Assembly (NCBI GenBank): GCA_009103225.1
Contig: RHPI01001056.1
Coordinates: 1 to 64,000, forward strand
Length of the DNA stretch: 64,000 nt
Reading direction: 5' to 3'
Source: Chlorokybus atmophyticus
Lineage: Eukaryota > Streptophyta > Chlorokybophyceae > Chlorokybales > Chlorokybaceae
The position numbers and the translations under genes are program-made. Positions 20,128-33,100 of the stretch are shown here, piece by piece (within the stretch, counting starts at the first letter, position 1; the number at the start of each line of letters is the position of its first letter). The notes under the pieces are model-generated. The model made no database searches and was not told the origin of the DNA. It saw only the letters and a program-made list of their open reading frames with translations.

Positions 20128-20955
20128 ATGGCGGAGCGCATTGTTGACACCCAGACCGGCAGCGTCCCACTCAAGGTGTGTGTTGGATGCTTGATACCGC
20201 TGCGCTTGTACACCTTGTGTGCTATCCTTTGCTTACTGTTGGTAGCCTTGGTATTGCTCTATGGTCGCATGCATGGCACACTGATTGTTTGAGGTGTGCA
20301 CGGTCGTTAGAACTTCCTGCTACCGGCTGTACACCATGCAAGTATGCACCATTGACTGGTTTATTACTGCAGACGCAAGAGACTGTGGAGACCGAGGTGC
20401 CCATGACCAGGACCGTCGAGAAGCCATATGTCGAGAAGTATATGGACACGGAGACCCGCACCGTGATGCGCCCTGTTGAGGAGGTCGTGGAGGTTGAGCG
20501 TGAGCGCACGGTTATGCGCCCGGAGACCGAGACTTATTTGGGCAAGCAGACCAACGTGGTTGAGCGGGAGTTCGTCCAGCCCGTGGAGCAGGTCACCATC
20601 GTCCGCGCTGTGGGTGCTCCCCAGGCTGTCGGCGAGAAGGTCGTCGCAACCGGTGAGCCTGTCCCCACAGAGCGCATTAGCAGCGTGCCTGCTGGATCTG
20701 ACGCATACGCCACCACCACCACCACCGCCTACGACACCACCGAGACCTATGGCACCGACACCACCGGCACCACTGCCTACGGCGAAGAGCCCCACAAGAA
20801 GGTGAGATGGGAGTTCACTTTGCATCAGTATGTCTTACGTGGATACCCTGGCTACAGCAACTTACAATCAACGTTGTATGCTGCAGTCTTTGGTGCAGAA
20901 GGCCAAGGAGGCAGTGACCCACACCATCGACAAGGTCACCGGCCACAAAGCGTAA
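20128..20955 (+). CDS. Small alveolin/articulin-like protein with Val/Pro/Glu charged repeats (181 aa)
   Basis: Three exons, 20128-20175, 20373-20801 and 20887-20955, join in frame at GT-AG introns to give 181 residues. Start: ATG in a caATGGCG context, followed by MAERIVDTQTGSVPLK. Residues 17-95 are imperfect charged repeats such as VEKPYVEKYMDTETRTVM, RPVEEVVEVERERTVMRPE and REFVQPVEQVTIV. This alternation of Val/Pro with Glu/Lys/Arg is characteristic of alveolin and articulin cytoskeletal proteins. A Thr/Tyr/Gly-rich stretch (TTTTTAYDTTETYGTDTTG) follows, and a short amphipathic end (SLVQKAKEAVTHTIDKVTG). There is no signal peptide or membrane segment, so a cytoplasmic or cortical structural role is likely. 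Family assignment rests on composition and periodicity; a stress-type protein with similar repeats is an alternative. A TGTAA lies near 21288. Confidence 0.7.
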
Positions 20956-21409
20956 ATGAGTTGGCAGTATCGCTACCCTTCACCTGTGTACAAAGCGGGC
21001 GACGCACATGTATACACGTTAGTCTAGATAACTTTGCTCATTTCGCAGCGTAGAGCTTTCTACATTTGGTACTTGGAAACTACACTGTTGCTGGCCCTTG
21101 TACATTTCTGGGAGTTCAATACCTTTTTCTACTCATTCAAGTCTTTCTGTGTGCTGCCTCTGCACTAGCCACTCGAGTTATTTTTCAATTGGACATGCTA
21201 CTGTTGCCACCCTTACATGGTTGAAAAATCAGTACCTTACTCCACTAGAATTTCTGCTGTATGTTGTTTGCAACCAATGCTGCAATTGTAACACAGTTTT
21301 TAGAACATGGTACATGCCGCAACCAATACTGCAAGCTATATCTACCTATTGAATGTGCAGTTTGCAAACGTTGTAAAGCAGCAAGCTGTATGCAATATTT
21401 GATTGTGAA

Positions 21410-21690
21410 TGCAACGGTTTTGCAACCCATATCATGATTATTTTGCAGTAAGCAGCATGCAAACAACCTACAACCAATAAAACTGCCGATATTTAACTAC
21501 AGTCCAATTACTTTTGAACGAAATGGTTTTGCAACCCATATCATGATTGTTTTGCAGTATGCAGCATGCAAACGGCCTACAACCAATAAAACTGCCGATG
21601 TTCAACTACAGTCCAATTTGCAGTAAGCAGCATGCAAACGGCCTGCAACCAATAACTGCCGATGTTCAACTACAGTCCAATTACTGTAAA
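21410..21690. repeat. Tandem repeat, about three units
   Basis: The unit, up to about 115 bp, is built on gcagtaagcagcatgcaaac, ccaataaaactgccgat, actacagtccaatt and ggttttgcaacccatatcatgatt. It recurs near 21415, 21530 and 21615; the third unit lacks the ggttttgcaaccc part. Confidence 0.75.
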
Positions 21691-21751
21691 AATGCACCGA
21701 ATGCTACGTCTGCATCACTGAATGTATCAGTCAATAGCATGGACTGTAAAT

Positions 21752-22376
21752 GCAGGTTGGACAGATTGTGTGTGTTGTAAGGATAGTTGCAGAAGCAACA
21801 AACAATTCTGTGCTGATGGATAATCATAATATTTGGCGTTTACTGAATATTCTCTATGCGGATGGTTACTCATACATTTCTCCACAGATTGTTCATGTTG
21901 TTTGCATGCTGAGGTTTACCCGGTCATGATAGCAGTAAGATAATAAACAACCTGTCGAGAAATAGACGAGTAACAAATCGCGTGTGTTGCAAGGGTAGCT
22001 GCAGTAGCAGTAGCAGTAGTTGCAGCAGTAGTTGCAGCAGCAACAAGCAAACCTGTTCTGATGGATAATCAAAGTACTTGGCGTTTGCTGAATACTCTCT
22101 ATGCAGGTGGTTACTCGTCTATTGTTGCACAGATTGTTCATGTTGTTTGCATGCTTAGGTTTACCCGGTTATGATAGCAGTAAGGTAATGAACAACCTCT
22201 GGAGAAATAGACGAGTGACCACCTGCATAGAGAGTATTCAGCAAACGCCAAATACTTTGATTATCCATCAGAACAGGTTTGCTTGTTGCTGCAGCAACTG
22301 CTACCGCTACTACTACTGCAATTACTGCTACTGCTACTACTGCTACTGCAACTACCCTTGCAACACACGCAATTTG
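21752..22376. mobile_element. Foldback/MITE-like element, one complete copy plus a truncated tandem copy
   Basis: Arms 22031-22123 and 22206-22298 are 93-bp inverted repeats with about two mismatches around an 82-bp centre. Outside them complementary GCAGTAG/CTACTGC triplet-like tracts and gtgtgttgcaagggtag (near 21980) versus ctacccttgcaacacac (near 22355) extend the arms. A second copy at about 21752-21972 has the left arm and centre but lacks most of the right arm. It encodes no protein, so any movement would need a transposase supplied in trans. Confidence 0.75.
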
Positions 22377-24597
22377 TCCAACCTGCACTTGTAGTCCATG
22401 ATGCTGATATTGGCAGTCAGAAGCTAGGTATATGGCGACAAGCACAAACCTGCTTATATATACAACAACGTTCCAAGAATTCGGTGCATGCTACATGTAA
22501 ACAGTATCACGTAATGCTGGTGACCGTCGTGCAAAGTGCACTAGCACTGCTTATTCAGGTTGGAACGTGTTGCTTGGTCACGACCATGCGCGGCTTCCTC
22601 CACACGGGTACACTCGTATGTAATAATAGTTGCTTTATAATGGTTAGTATACTTGTTCATGTAAATATCGTGAAACATAACGCATCGTATACTCCACACA
22701 TTGTGGTATGCAATGATTGCTGGTTATGTGTCGCTTATGTATCGCACACACACATTGCGTGTGGGCATGCAAACATGGACATACTGCACATTTTCCCTCT
22801 TGTCAAATTGAATGCTTACATAATAGTGACGATAGTATATTTGTTAATTGCAATATGTTAAGTCATATGTGATTTCGTTGTTGAGTACGCAAACCGCAAT
22901 TTTTTGCTCGATGGAGTGTAACACTGATATTGCAATGTAACATACATGTAAAGATGGATTCTTTTTGTAGATATTATAAAAGGCATAAAGATTCGATTTT
23001 TGTAGGAATAGCAACCACGTGCGTGAATGACAGTGCCACCCGGTTTGGCTTGAAGCATGTATACTTCATGCGCAACCCGTATTATTGAAATAGATTGTAT
23101 ACAAATTTGAACGTTACACACAACAGTCACTTGAATTACAGTGTGATAGTTATAACATATACCAGATTCATCTGCTATGATTATACATGCGATTGAAGCT
23201 CATAAACAGAAACGGAGCACAATAAAGCACTTAACATGTAGGTAGGCGTGAGCAACCAATGTCTGTGCCTTAGCGTACAACACTATGCATTATGCACATG
23301 TAACTAGCCATTTTGTTTAAGGTTGATTGTTTACATGAGCGCTACGAGACACTGATAGCATGTTTCCGCATGATATCCATCAAATTGTAGATTATAAACA
23401 CGCGCATATGTATGTGTTACATCAGAATCGTGCATGATGGAGGTATACACGAATACAAGAATAGCCAATCATGAAACCATCTGATGATCGTTTACATTAT
23501 ACACGCATGGATGACGAGGCGTCGTGTCAACATGCGTGACGAGGTACTGCGTACAACTTATATGTCATGATAAGCACGACACCTGCACTTCAAGACTCTT
23601 GACGCAAGAGAAGGTTGCTCGAGTACATGTATTGACAGCCTGGTGACATGCCTGTAACCGGATCTGTGCGAGGTCCCGGTGCCGTCACATCACATCACCT
23701 CCCCTCCCACCCACCATGGCGGCGGCCGCTGTCACATCATGCGCAAGCCAGAAGCCACGCATCACACAGAGGCCTCCCCAAGAAAGAATGGCAACCTGGC
23801 GTACACGACACCCGCCGCAACCCACGCCGGCGGGGGGGGGTCAACGTCAGTGCTTGTGAGGGATGGAGGGAATGGCTGGTGGGCTCCCTGTGCTGCACCA
23901 ACCACAGGTGTAGGCCTTATCATTGAGACATGTGTTCTTTACCCTGCACTTGGTTCCCCTTCCTCTGTTCGATGGTCCTAGGAGGACCACAGAGGGGAGG
24001 AGACCGCCAATGCATGTGAGGAGAGGGGGTAGAGGCAGTCCCCTCGCATAGTCCGCTCCAAGCGTGGAGCACGACAGCCGCTAGGGCAATGATCAAGAGG
24101 AAAGAAGATAGATGGTCTTGGCGGCATGGGATTGATGCTCAGGTTACTGCCAGCTGTAAGGGAAGCGAAGCGGCTGCTTAGCTTGAAGCAACTAGCTTTC
24201 CCTTGAAACTACCTTTGTCGTTGTCGTTGTCGTTCCCAAGAGACATCTGTTCCAGAGACAACGTAAATCGCCCGCAATTGAGTAGAGTGATAGATGATCA
24301 CAGGCTGTCAGCCCTTTTAGCCTGATCTGATGTTCAATCCATCGGTAGTAGCCAGCTGAACGCAAAGAGATTCATTCAATTGTCGCTCCCTGGCTTGGAG
24401 CAGGTAGTGCTTGATTGCGTTGATGAGGTAATACCTGTACCCTCCTGATCGTTGCCAGCAGATCTGCTTGAAGCTTGATAGTTGTCTTGCTCTCCTGTCC
24501 TTGTGCTCTTGTGCAGCAGGCTCAGCCAGGCTAGTTGCCAGTCAGGTTGACATTGCACACCGAGAGACTAGCTTACGCCTTGTCCGAGCAGGGAGTG
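22377..24597. other. Intergenic, no gene recognised
   Basis: A (TTG)n-like and G-rich run occurs near 23825-23840 and a cgttgtcgttgtcgtt run near 24215. A GC-rich patch at 23650-23930 is open on the plus strand but has no recognisable protein and no clear splice partners. Confidence 0.4.
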
Positions 24598-27500
24598 ATG
24601 AACCGCATCCGGTCTGGAGGTTCCTTTGGAGACTTGCAGCGGAGCCAACAGCAGCAGTCTTTGTCCTCCCCGACCTATTATGTCAAGCCAAGGTCGCCGC
24701 GGGGGCCGGGTGGCAGACAGCCGCGCGCAAGGTGAGCACTTGTGCAATCTGGGATAAAGTAACAGTATATCACGTGAATCGTTTTTGGTTGTTGTTGTTG
24801 TTGTTGTTGCGTGCGTAAGTGGTGGGTGGGGTGGGGGTGGGGTGGGGGTGGGGGACAGCTTCATACTTTGTTGGTTAAGTCATCATGCTCAAGACGACTG
24901 TGTTGTTTGTAGGGGGTCAGGCTGGAAGGCGCTCAACCACTCGTCCACCATGGCGTACGTGTGCTTCGGAGGTAATGCTGCCATGCATGCATGCATGTGT
25001 AGTTCGTTGCATCTGCGCGCATGCATATGTGAGGGTGCATGTGCCTGTGTACGCAAGGTGAAGTCTATAGATGTCGATTGCTGCTTTTACCTGTCCATTA
25101 CAGCTCTCCTGATGCTCTCTGTCGTCCGCGGCCCCGCACTGGCCCGCGAGTACCTCTCCCCCACCCTGTATCGCATAATTCACGCATTCCACCCGGGCAC
25201 CAACCCTCACCACCACTCCCAGGCAAGGCAGTGACAACATCACACTCACCAAGCATGACTCCACTTCCAACTGACACAACAACAACAACAACGCTGTATG
25301 CACGATCAGGGGGATGGTGGACAAACATCCTCGCGCAAGGTGTGCATATTGAGCGCGGACACGTACGGCGCCAAAGGCATGGCCGGCACCGCCACCGCCT
25401 ACTGGCTCCTCGCCCACACTCTACTACAAACCCACACCTACCACATAACATGGATCTCCGCCCCCTTGATCCAACACCTCAACTGCACCGCCCTCGCCAC
25501 CCTCTACGCCCGCCACGGCCTCGCCCACGTGTGTCTGGACCACGTGGAGCGCAGCCGAGACTGGTCCACGTCACCCTACGAGCGACTCGGGAAGTTGGCG
25601 TTGGAGTGGCTTGAGAGTAATGTGGATGCGTGCGATGTGTTGCATGTGCATGAGTGGGGAGGGATCGCGAGGGAGGTGCTGGCGGCAAGACGGACCAAGG
25701 GACTGTTCAAGGTGAGGGAGCGAGTTGGGTGTGGTGGGTTGTTGGACAGCGGTGATGCGGTGGAGGGTCGTGTGCAGGATGTGTTTGTGGTTGTTGGTAC
25801 GCACGGCGGGCACATGTGGTCGAGGGCTGTCGGGAATGAGCCGCGGCCGGCGGACTTGTTCTCTCTCGCTACCGACTATGCGGGTAGGTAGATTGAAGGT
25901 TGGGAGTTGTGTGTTTGGGGCACCCGGAAAGGTAGATATGTTGTGTGTGCAGAGCGTTCTGTGGTTGAGAATGCGGATGCGGTGGTGAGCCCAAGCCGTC
26001 ACATGCTGCACTTCCTGTACCAGCGGGGCTGGGCCATGCGGGGGGCCAAGATCATACCCAACATCATCGACGCGCCAACTGACTCGCCTGCAATCCCTGC
26101 GCAAGAAGAGGTGCGTGTGCGTGCGTGTGTATGCGTGTGGCTGTGGGGAGTTTGGGGGGCGCCACCGTGGCGGTGGGCGTGTCGAAGTGTGTATGTGTAG
26201 ATAGAGACGTTGAGACTGTGTGTGTGTGTGTGTGTGTGTGCGCGTGCATATACTCTTGCGCATGCACACTCATTGACAATATACCACACACCTACGCAGA
26301 TGCGCATGCACTCGCACATGTGCATGTTTGTTTTGCGTTGGTGTTTGGTATACTGTCAAATGTGCAAGCCATGGACACAACTATCACACCAGGTCCCTGT
26401 GCGGCGTGTGGCATTCTTTGGTAGACTCGAGTCACGCAAGGGCCTGCGCTTGTTCATGAAAGCGCTCAGCAAGGTTAGTCATCCGTCCACTCGCTCACTC
26501 ACTCACTCCACCATGTCCAATGCTTCATCATCCCAACGACACCACACCCCCAACAACAGCTGCAGCTCGACTGGCCCGGCGACCACACCAACTTCTCCGT
26601 GACGTTTGTCGGGTCTTTAAGCGACCCTTCCTCCGCCGCGTACGTGCGCCAGGAGTCGAGCGGGTGGCCGTGGCCAGTGCACATGATGTCCAACCTCACA
26701 CGAGAAGTGAGAGGAGAGAATACATGTATAAATCAAGATTCCACAGCATGCCCACATGTGGTTCTCTTGTTGTGCCAGGAAGCGCTTGCCTTCTTGCGGA
26801 GTCCTGGTGTGCTTGCGGTATCGCCCTCGCTGCACGAGAACGCGCCGTACGCCCTTGCGGAGTGCGCAGCGTATAGGGTGAGTGAGAGTTGCGAGGGGGT
26901 TGGTTTTGGCTTGACGTGTGTGGCTTCACCGTCTCATGCGTTCAGATCCCCACTCTGGTGGCTAACACGGGAGGCACGGAGGAGATGCTCGAGCGGGCCA
27001 CAGCGCAGAGAACGCTAGTGGAACCCACAGTAGAGGCATTCAGGGCGGCGATGCTGCAGGTGAGCGCTGCGCTGCGCTGCGTGCGTGTGTGGGTACGCGC
27101 GCACGTGCGTGTGGGTGCACATTCGTGGCGCACATGTCCCACACACGCATGCCACGTGAACAGGCATGTGTGTTTGCACGCATGCGCATGCTTCCTGCTA
27201 AAATTTGACACACGTTGTGGTACACGCTGTGCGTGCGTGTGTCCCTGCTACCGCACGCACACACAAGCGCACGCATCAATATACATACGTGTGTGCGTGC
27301 ACGTGCCCACATGTGCACGCTTACCTGCACATGTACAGACACGCGAGCACGTGCTCACACGCATGACCTAGCCAATGCGATGTTGTCCTCGACTGACCCC
27401 ACCCCCACACTCCACCCCAGGCCCTCCGTCGCGGTAAGCACTTCGTCCCCGTCCTCGCCCCGCGCGTCCTGGCCGCGAGCCGCGCGTGGCTGGACTGGCA

Positions 27501-29913
27501 CGCGCGCATCCCGCCGCCGCCCTACGCGCGCACGAGACAGCAGACGAACGCTCCGCGCAACAACCCGCAGGCAGACACCATCATCAAGGTAGAGAGTGGG
27601 GTATGCGTGTGCGCGCGCTTGTGTTGCCAACAAACACACATGTCCCTTGTGACAGGTTCTTGAGCCCGGCACGCCTGCGGTGCCACTCTGGAAGGAGCTT
27701 TGCGCTGCGGGCACACCATACAAGCAGCGCACCGTCCTCCTCGCTCCCTCCTCCTTCCTCCCCTCCTCCGACACCCTCTCCCTCCTCCACCGCGCCCTCT
27801 GGTCCACCACAGACTCCCTCTTCCCATCCCTGGACGCCGCCTCATCGATCGTCCCACCCGACACCAAACCCACGCACGCTGTCGTGGGAGGAGTGAGACT
27901 GAGCAATGGGGAAGTGGCTATCCCGACAGGACCACTCTGGCTAGCACACGTGGACAGAAACACACATACTTGTCTGGCGAGCTTCCCGATAATGGCGAGA
28001 AGAGACAGCTTCTGCGCTTACTTCTCAGCTGAGGCTAGGACATTCGATAACTATTCTTCTTGGCTGCTGGCGTTGTTCTTCGAGCAGGCGGATCACGACT
28101 CGGTGGCTACCGTGCCGTACGCGCTGCATGAGCTTGTGTTGGGTGAGAGTGAGGGTGAGGGTGAGGGTGAGGGTCGGGGGTTGGAGAGGTGTACAGATGA
28201 GGATCATCCGGTGCTGAGAGATGCGCCAAGGGGACTTGTGAATAATCTTGCGAGTATGGAGGCGATGTGGGACATTAGGATGAAGAAGGCGAAGTCGAGA
28301 GATGCTGTTGCTGGTAATGTGTGTGTGTGTGTGTGTGGGTGGTGGTGGTGGTGGTGGTGGNNNNNNNNNNNNNNNNNNNNNNNNNNNNNNNNNNNNNNNN
28401 NNNNNNNNNNNNNNNNNNNNNNNNNNNNNNNNNNNNNNNNNNNNNNNNNNNNNNNNNNNNNNNNNNNNNNNNNNNNNNNNNNNNNNNNNNNNNNNNNNNN
28501 NNNNNNNNNNNNNNNNNNNNNNNNNNNNNNNNNNNNNNNNNNNNNNNNNNNNNNNNNNNNNNNNNNNNNNNNNNNNNNNNNNNNNNNNNNNNNNNNNNNN
28601 NNNNNNNNNNNNNNNNNNNNNNNNNNNNNNNNNNNNNNNNNNNNNNNNNNNNNNNNNNNNNNNNNNNNNNNNNNNNNNNNGATGGATGAGCAGTGGTTGA
28701 CTTGGTAATGTGTTGTAGATAGTAGCAGGGATGCGGGGTCTCTCCAAGGCGATCACGGGTGGTTTTATGCGTACGCTCCCAACATGACTGCCCCGGCGGA
28801 GCTGCTGCAGTTCAATCCGGACCTCAAGCTGCCGCTGTTCGCGGTAAGCAGAGACTACAACGGTGCTCTGTGACAGAATGTATGCAGTTTCACCCGTTTT
28901 TCAATGACTGAACTGCTTTTGCAGAATGCGAAGTCCATGTCGGGAGCGTGGAGCTGCCCGGAGAGCGGATACCCACAAGTTGGTGCAGGTTGGTGCACAT
29001 CGTTTGTGCAAACGCCGCCAATTTACACAAGCCAAACATATCCAGACACGCGCACACGCATACTTGCGCGAATGCGTACTGGCACGTATATGGGCACGTA
29101 TATGGGCACACGCGCGCGCTCGCACGCACACATACACACACTGCGCACGTGTGCACGTGCACATGTGGTTGCATCGTCATTTGTGATGACAATCATCCCA
29201 CCCCTACACCTTCTATACAGCATACATGCATCCTTGCGGAGGTGGCCACTGTTGCAACGGCGTTTCAGCGAGCGTTGCAGTCATCCGCTACGACTCGTAT
29301 GTGTACTTGCAGGCAAGCTTACAGACCGTATCGCCTGTGTTCATTCGAGTGCCACGCAAGACCTGTCATTATGTGTCCAGAACGCCGAAGTCAACCTTCA
29401 CTTCAACTACAACGGCGAATGCGGGGACGGCGTCGATGTTGCACTGATGCACCGGTCGCGCGCTGACCCGAATGGCGAAGTCACGACTGTACTCAACAGC
29501 ATGACAGCGGGCCCAGGAGAGAAGGCAAGCATGCACAACAGACAGCAAGTAACACACACATGTGCGCGCGCATATGCATAATTGCAGACAGACATGCGCG
29601 CGCGCGCGTGTGCACACACACACACACACACATACAGGCGCACGTGCATGAGCACATACACGCACGCGCACGCACGCACACACGCACGTGCACGCACGCA
29701 TGCACACGCTACTCATCCACCCCTCTCTCTCGGTCCCAGATCGAGCGCGGCGAGCGCACCTGGCAGCACCATCTCGTCCTCTCCGTGGGCGACTCCCTCG
29801 AGGCGCGCGTGGGCCCGCGCGGCAGCCAGGACTGCGACGGGGTGGAAGTCGACTTGGCCGTGTACGCGACGAACCCGAGCGCGCTGAGGATGCACCAGAG
29901 AGCGAGGTGGTAG
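24598..29913 (+). CDS. GT4-type glycosyltransferase with an extended C-terminal region (multi-exon, contains an assembly gap)
   Basis: Exons read through 24598-24731, 24913-24970, 25104-25222, 25310-25711, 25778-25883, 25953-26109, 26393-26473 and onward to the TAG at 29911-29913. The N-terminal GT-B half shows KVCILSADTYGAKGMAGTA and DVLHVHEWGGIAREVL. The C-terminal half shows VENADAVVSPSRHMLHFLYQ, RRVAFFGRLESRKGLRLF and, near 26800-26870, SPSLHENAPYALAECAAY. The last is the family-4 E-x7-E motif, followed by PTLVANTGGTEEML. These point to retaining transfer of a sugar from a nucleotide donor. After the GT core comes a region of several hundred residues interrupted by 320 Ns at 28361-28680. 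It ends in a Cys-containing, beta-rich segment (HSSATQDLSLCVQNAEVNLH, VLSVGDSLEARVGPRGSQDC). Two introns have GC donors (25223, 29525). Donor, acceptor and cell location are unknown; no signal peptide is apparent. Confidence 0.8.
28361..28680. other. Assembly gap (320 N)
   Basis: A run of N inside the glycosyltransferase gene, flanked on the left by (GT)n and (GGT)n repeats that probably broke assembly. One or more exon ends are hidden here. Confidence 1.
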
Positions 29914-30149
29914 CGGGGGTGAATGGTGTATCGGTAGGTGATCAGAGTTGACTCACACTATTGTTGGGGCTTTTGTGGCTGTATGTGTGCTCGCTGTGCG
30001 TGACACGCACAGCGCGCATTCAATAGCCAAAGAGCTTGTTGACGTATATACATTGGTGTGCAACTTAACATATGTTATAAGAGCATAGACTCATGGTACG
30101 GAACAACTTCCGTCCGATGTTGTATACAAGAGTTGTCTTTGCATCTGTC
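29914..30149. other. Downstream region of the glycosyltransferase gene
   Basis: No coding sense. A perfect short inverted repeat (gctgtgcgtgacacgcacagc) lies at 29993-30013. No TGTAA signal was seen in the first 200 bp. Confidence 0.4.
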
Positions 30150-33100
30150 GTCTTCAAACTGATGTCATCGTCGCCCGGGTGTGCTGTAGACGAAGCCGTC
30201 CCGCACGACCGGCTTCACTTTTCGCGTGGACCTTCTCCCGGGCGTGACAGGCTGCACACGCCAGCCGCGGGTTACACGTCAGGAAACAACTTACCATGCA
30301 ACGTGACGCCATGCAACACATGTCCGCACAGAAACACACGCATGGACAGATAAACGGTGGCACTCGCACACGTACACATGTGCGCGCACGTGCAGACGAG
30401 CACGTGCATTGACTGCCAACAACACTCACCGCCTTGGTTGCTGAAGCAGGCACCGCACTATCTGCATCATCACCACCCGCGCTCCCACCTTCACATACTG
30501 CATTGGGCAACTCAATGTAAGAGAGTTGTCAATCACACGCCTATTCCACCAAAGCGCGTACTGGGAGGTGGTGTGTGCTGTTCTTCTGTCGATGCGTGTT
30601 GCAACCCCGTGACTTCAGTATCACGCTCCTCCTGCACACATCCACAAGTCAATCAAACCCATCTTGCACAGCAACCCTGCAAACACGTATCCCACGCACA
30701 CGCACCTGCGACACCACCTCTCCCGCGTGCGTGCTTGGATGGGTTTCAGATGACTCTTCGCGACATGGCTGTGGACTCTTGGGTTTGCGTGCAGAACGCC
30801 GCAAAGGCAGCTGCGTGCACACAGCATCAAAAGTGTGTGCACGCATTCGCGTGCGTGCGTGCTTGCTTGCGTGCATGTGGGCATGTGGGCATGAATGCAT
30901 GTTTATGAGCTTGTGCATTTTATTGTAATCAGTACGTACCTGAGGTGCACTTGACGCTGTTACTGCCACAAGTGAGTTGACCATCAGCCAATAATCGTGT
31001 GTGTTTGCGTTGCAATGCAGGAAAATGTGCGGCAGGTGTCATACCAGGCTCAAACTGAAGAGTTGTGAGTACAACATCAGCATCGTGCTGAGTAGGCTTC
31101 TTCTTCTTTGCTGTTCGGCACTTTGCCCGCTTTGACGAAGTCATTTTCGCCACAACAACCTCAATCTGGCAACAAAGACACTTGTTAACGAAACAGCAGA
31201 GAGTATTATCCATCATATCTCATTGCAATGCACTCTTACTGGTGTGGCTTCTTGTCCCGCAGCTCTTGCTTCCAATGCCTCCGCCTGTGCCTCTATTGTT
31301 GTTATTGTTGTTGGGTTGTTGTTGTTGGGTCCGGCTTCCTGCTGCTTTGCAATCGCGGCATTGGCGACGACAGCCAAGAAGCCAATGAGCATATCTGTGT
31401 GCGCAGCGGATAGAGGAGCTTTTTGGACTGGCTTCTCTTGGACGCGGGTCTCGCTTCCAACACGCTGCAAAGGCTTCTGTGCGGCTGTGGCCTTGGCTAC
31501 TGAAGTCTCGCTCTGTGATTGGTTTGGCTTCTTGGGAGTGGCTATTACGCGTTGCAGCTCGATGCCCGTCCCCGCAAGACTTTTGTTGGGCATGTAAGCG
31601 CAGCCTGACACAAGCGTGCGCGTGTGTATGTGCATGTACGCACAGTAGTTGAGATGGTGCGTGCATGTGTGCGCGCACACGTATGTGTGTACGCGTGTGC
31701 GTGTGCGCGTGCGTGCGTGCGTGCGTGTGCGTGTGCGTGTGTGTGTGCGCGTGTGCGCACACGTGTAGCTGTTGGATTCATAGGCATGTTGTGTATGCAT
31801 GTACAGCGGAAAGAAAAGTTCCAAAGCTTCACCTGTTGCATTCTCCAGGTACTCTTTGGTTGGCATCACCGGCGCGGGCTGCTTCATCGGCTCGTGAAAG
31901 TAGCCCTCTAGATTGACCGGCTTGACCTTGCGCGCCGAACGCCGCACAGGCGTCAACACCTCCTGTCAACACACACATTGGTCCCACACCAACACCACAA
32001 CAACAAGAGTGTTGTATATCACACCCACATCCGATCCGAGGTGCTCGCGTTGTTTGGGTGTCGCCCGCACGGGCGTGAGCACCGCCCTGCTACACGCCAT
32101 AACGTTCTCCTCCTCCTCCTCCTCCTCCTCCTCCTCACGCGGGTTGTTGTTGTACACCCGCTCGAACTTGGCCAGCATGGGCCACATGTTGGCCGCATCC
32201 CTCGCGGGCGACGCGGCCACGGTGTTGATGTTGTGTTGGGCGTCGGGCATGAGGACGCGGCGCGGGCCGGTGCGGAGAGGGGAGGGCGAGGGGGGGGCGT
32301 GCACGGCCTTGCCGCGGGTGGGAGTGCGCAGGGCACCGGAGGCCAGCACGCGCTGTCACGAGTGTCATAAGCGAGTCGAGCTAGTCTGTGATCTGTCAAC
32401 AGTGCCATGCTTACTTGTGGCGTTGGGGAGCATGGGACTCGCTCACTCTGTCGGTTGTGCGAGAGAAGCTTTGAGAGAGGTGTGCGTGGAGCAATGGCGC
32501 CAGCGCTCGTGTTGTCATCGCGATCCGCACCGTACATTAAGCGTTGCGGGTGCATCTGCATGTGACAAGGCTGGGCTGTGACGTATTAGTATTAGACCTG
32601 AAGACTGCTGTGTATTACGTGGTGTGTGCCTTGGTTCTCGTTGAACTGACACCGACACGCGCGCATATGCATACACAGACGCACATGCAACTTCTCGCTT
32701 GTACACACCTCGCTGTACTCCCCACCCCCGGTCCTGCCGACGTTCTCCATGGGAGCTGCAACCAACGTTCTAGGGTTCCAGTTTCCCTCTTGCTGCTCGC
32801 ACTACTCCTCCCCCTGCTCTCTCACCACCGCCGCCGCCGCCGCCGCCGTCAGTTTTCAAACTTGCAAAACGCAACGGTCGGGTGCCAAACCAGTTCGAGG
32901 AAGCAGGAGCCCGATCCGACTCGACCGATCTTGTTCTATTAACACCAGCGGCGGCGGCGTTAGGGTTAGGGTTGGCGGCAGGGTTAAGGGGAGGCGGCGG
33001 GAGAAGCGAGGTGTGGGGCTGTGTTAACACGTGTGTGTGAGCGCACCTGGAGGTAGGCTTCGTTGCTAAGGGGAAGATCTGCGCAGTGGTTGCGTGACGA

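Noticed and set aside
26210-27371. Cys/Val/His-rich frames across TG/CA tracts in the glycosyltransferase introns and elsewhere
   Set aside because: They come from alternating dinucleotide tracts lying between well-supported splice sites.
32958-32985. ttagggttaggg, a telomere-like string
   Set aside because: Only two or three units with flanking imperfect sequence in a probable exon/intron; too short to mark a telomere scar.
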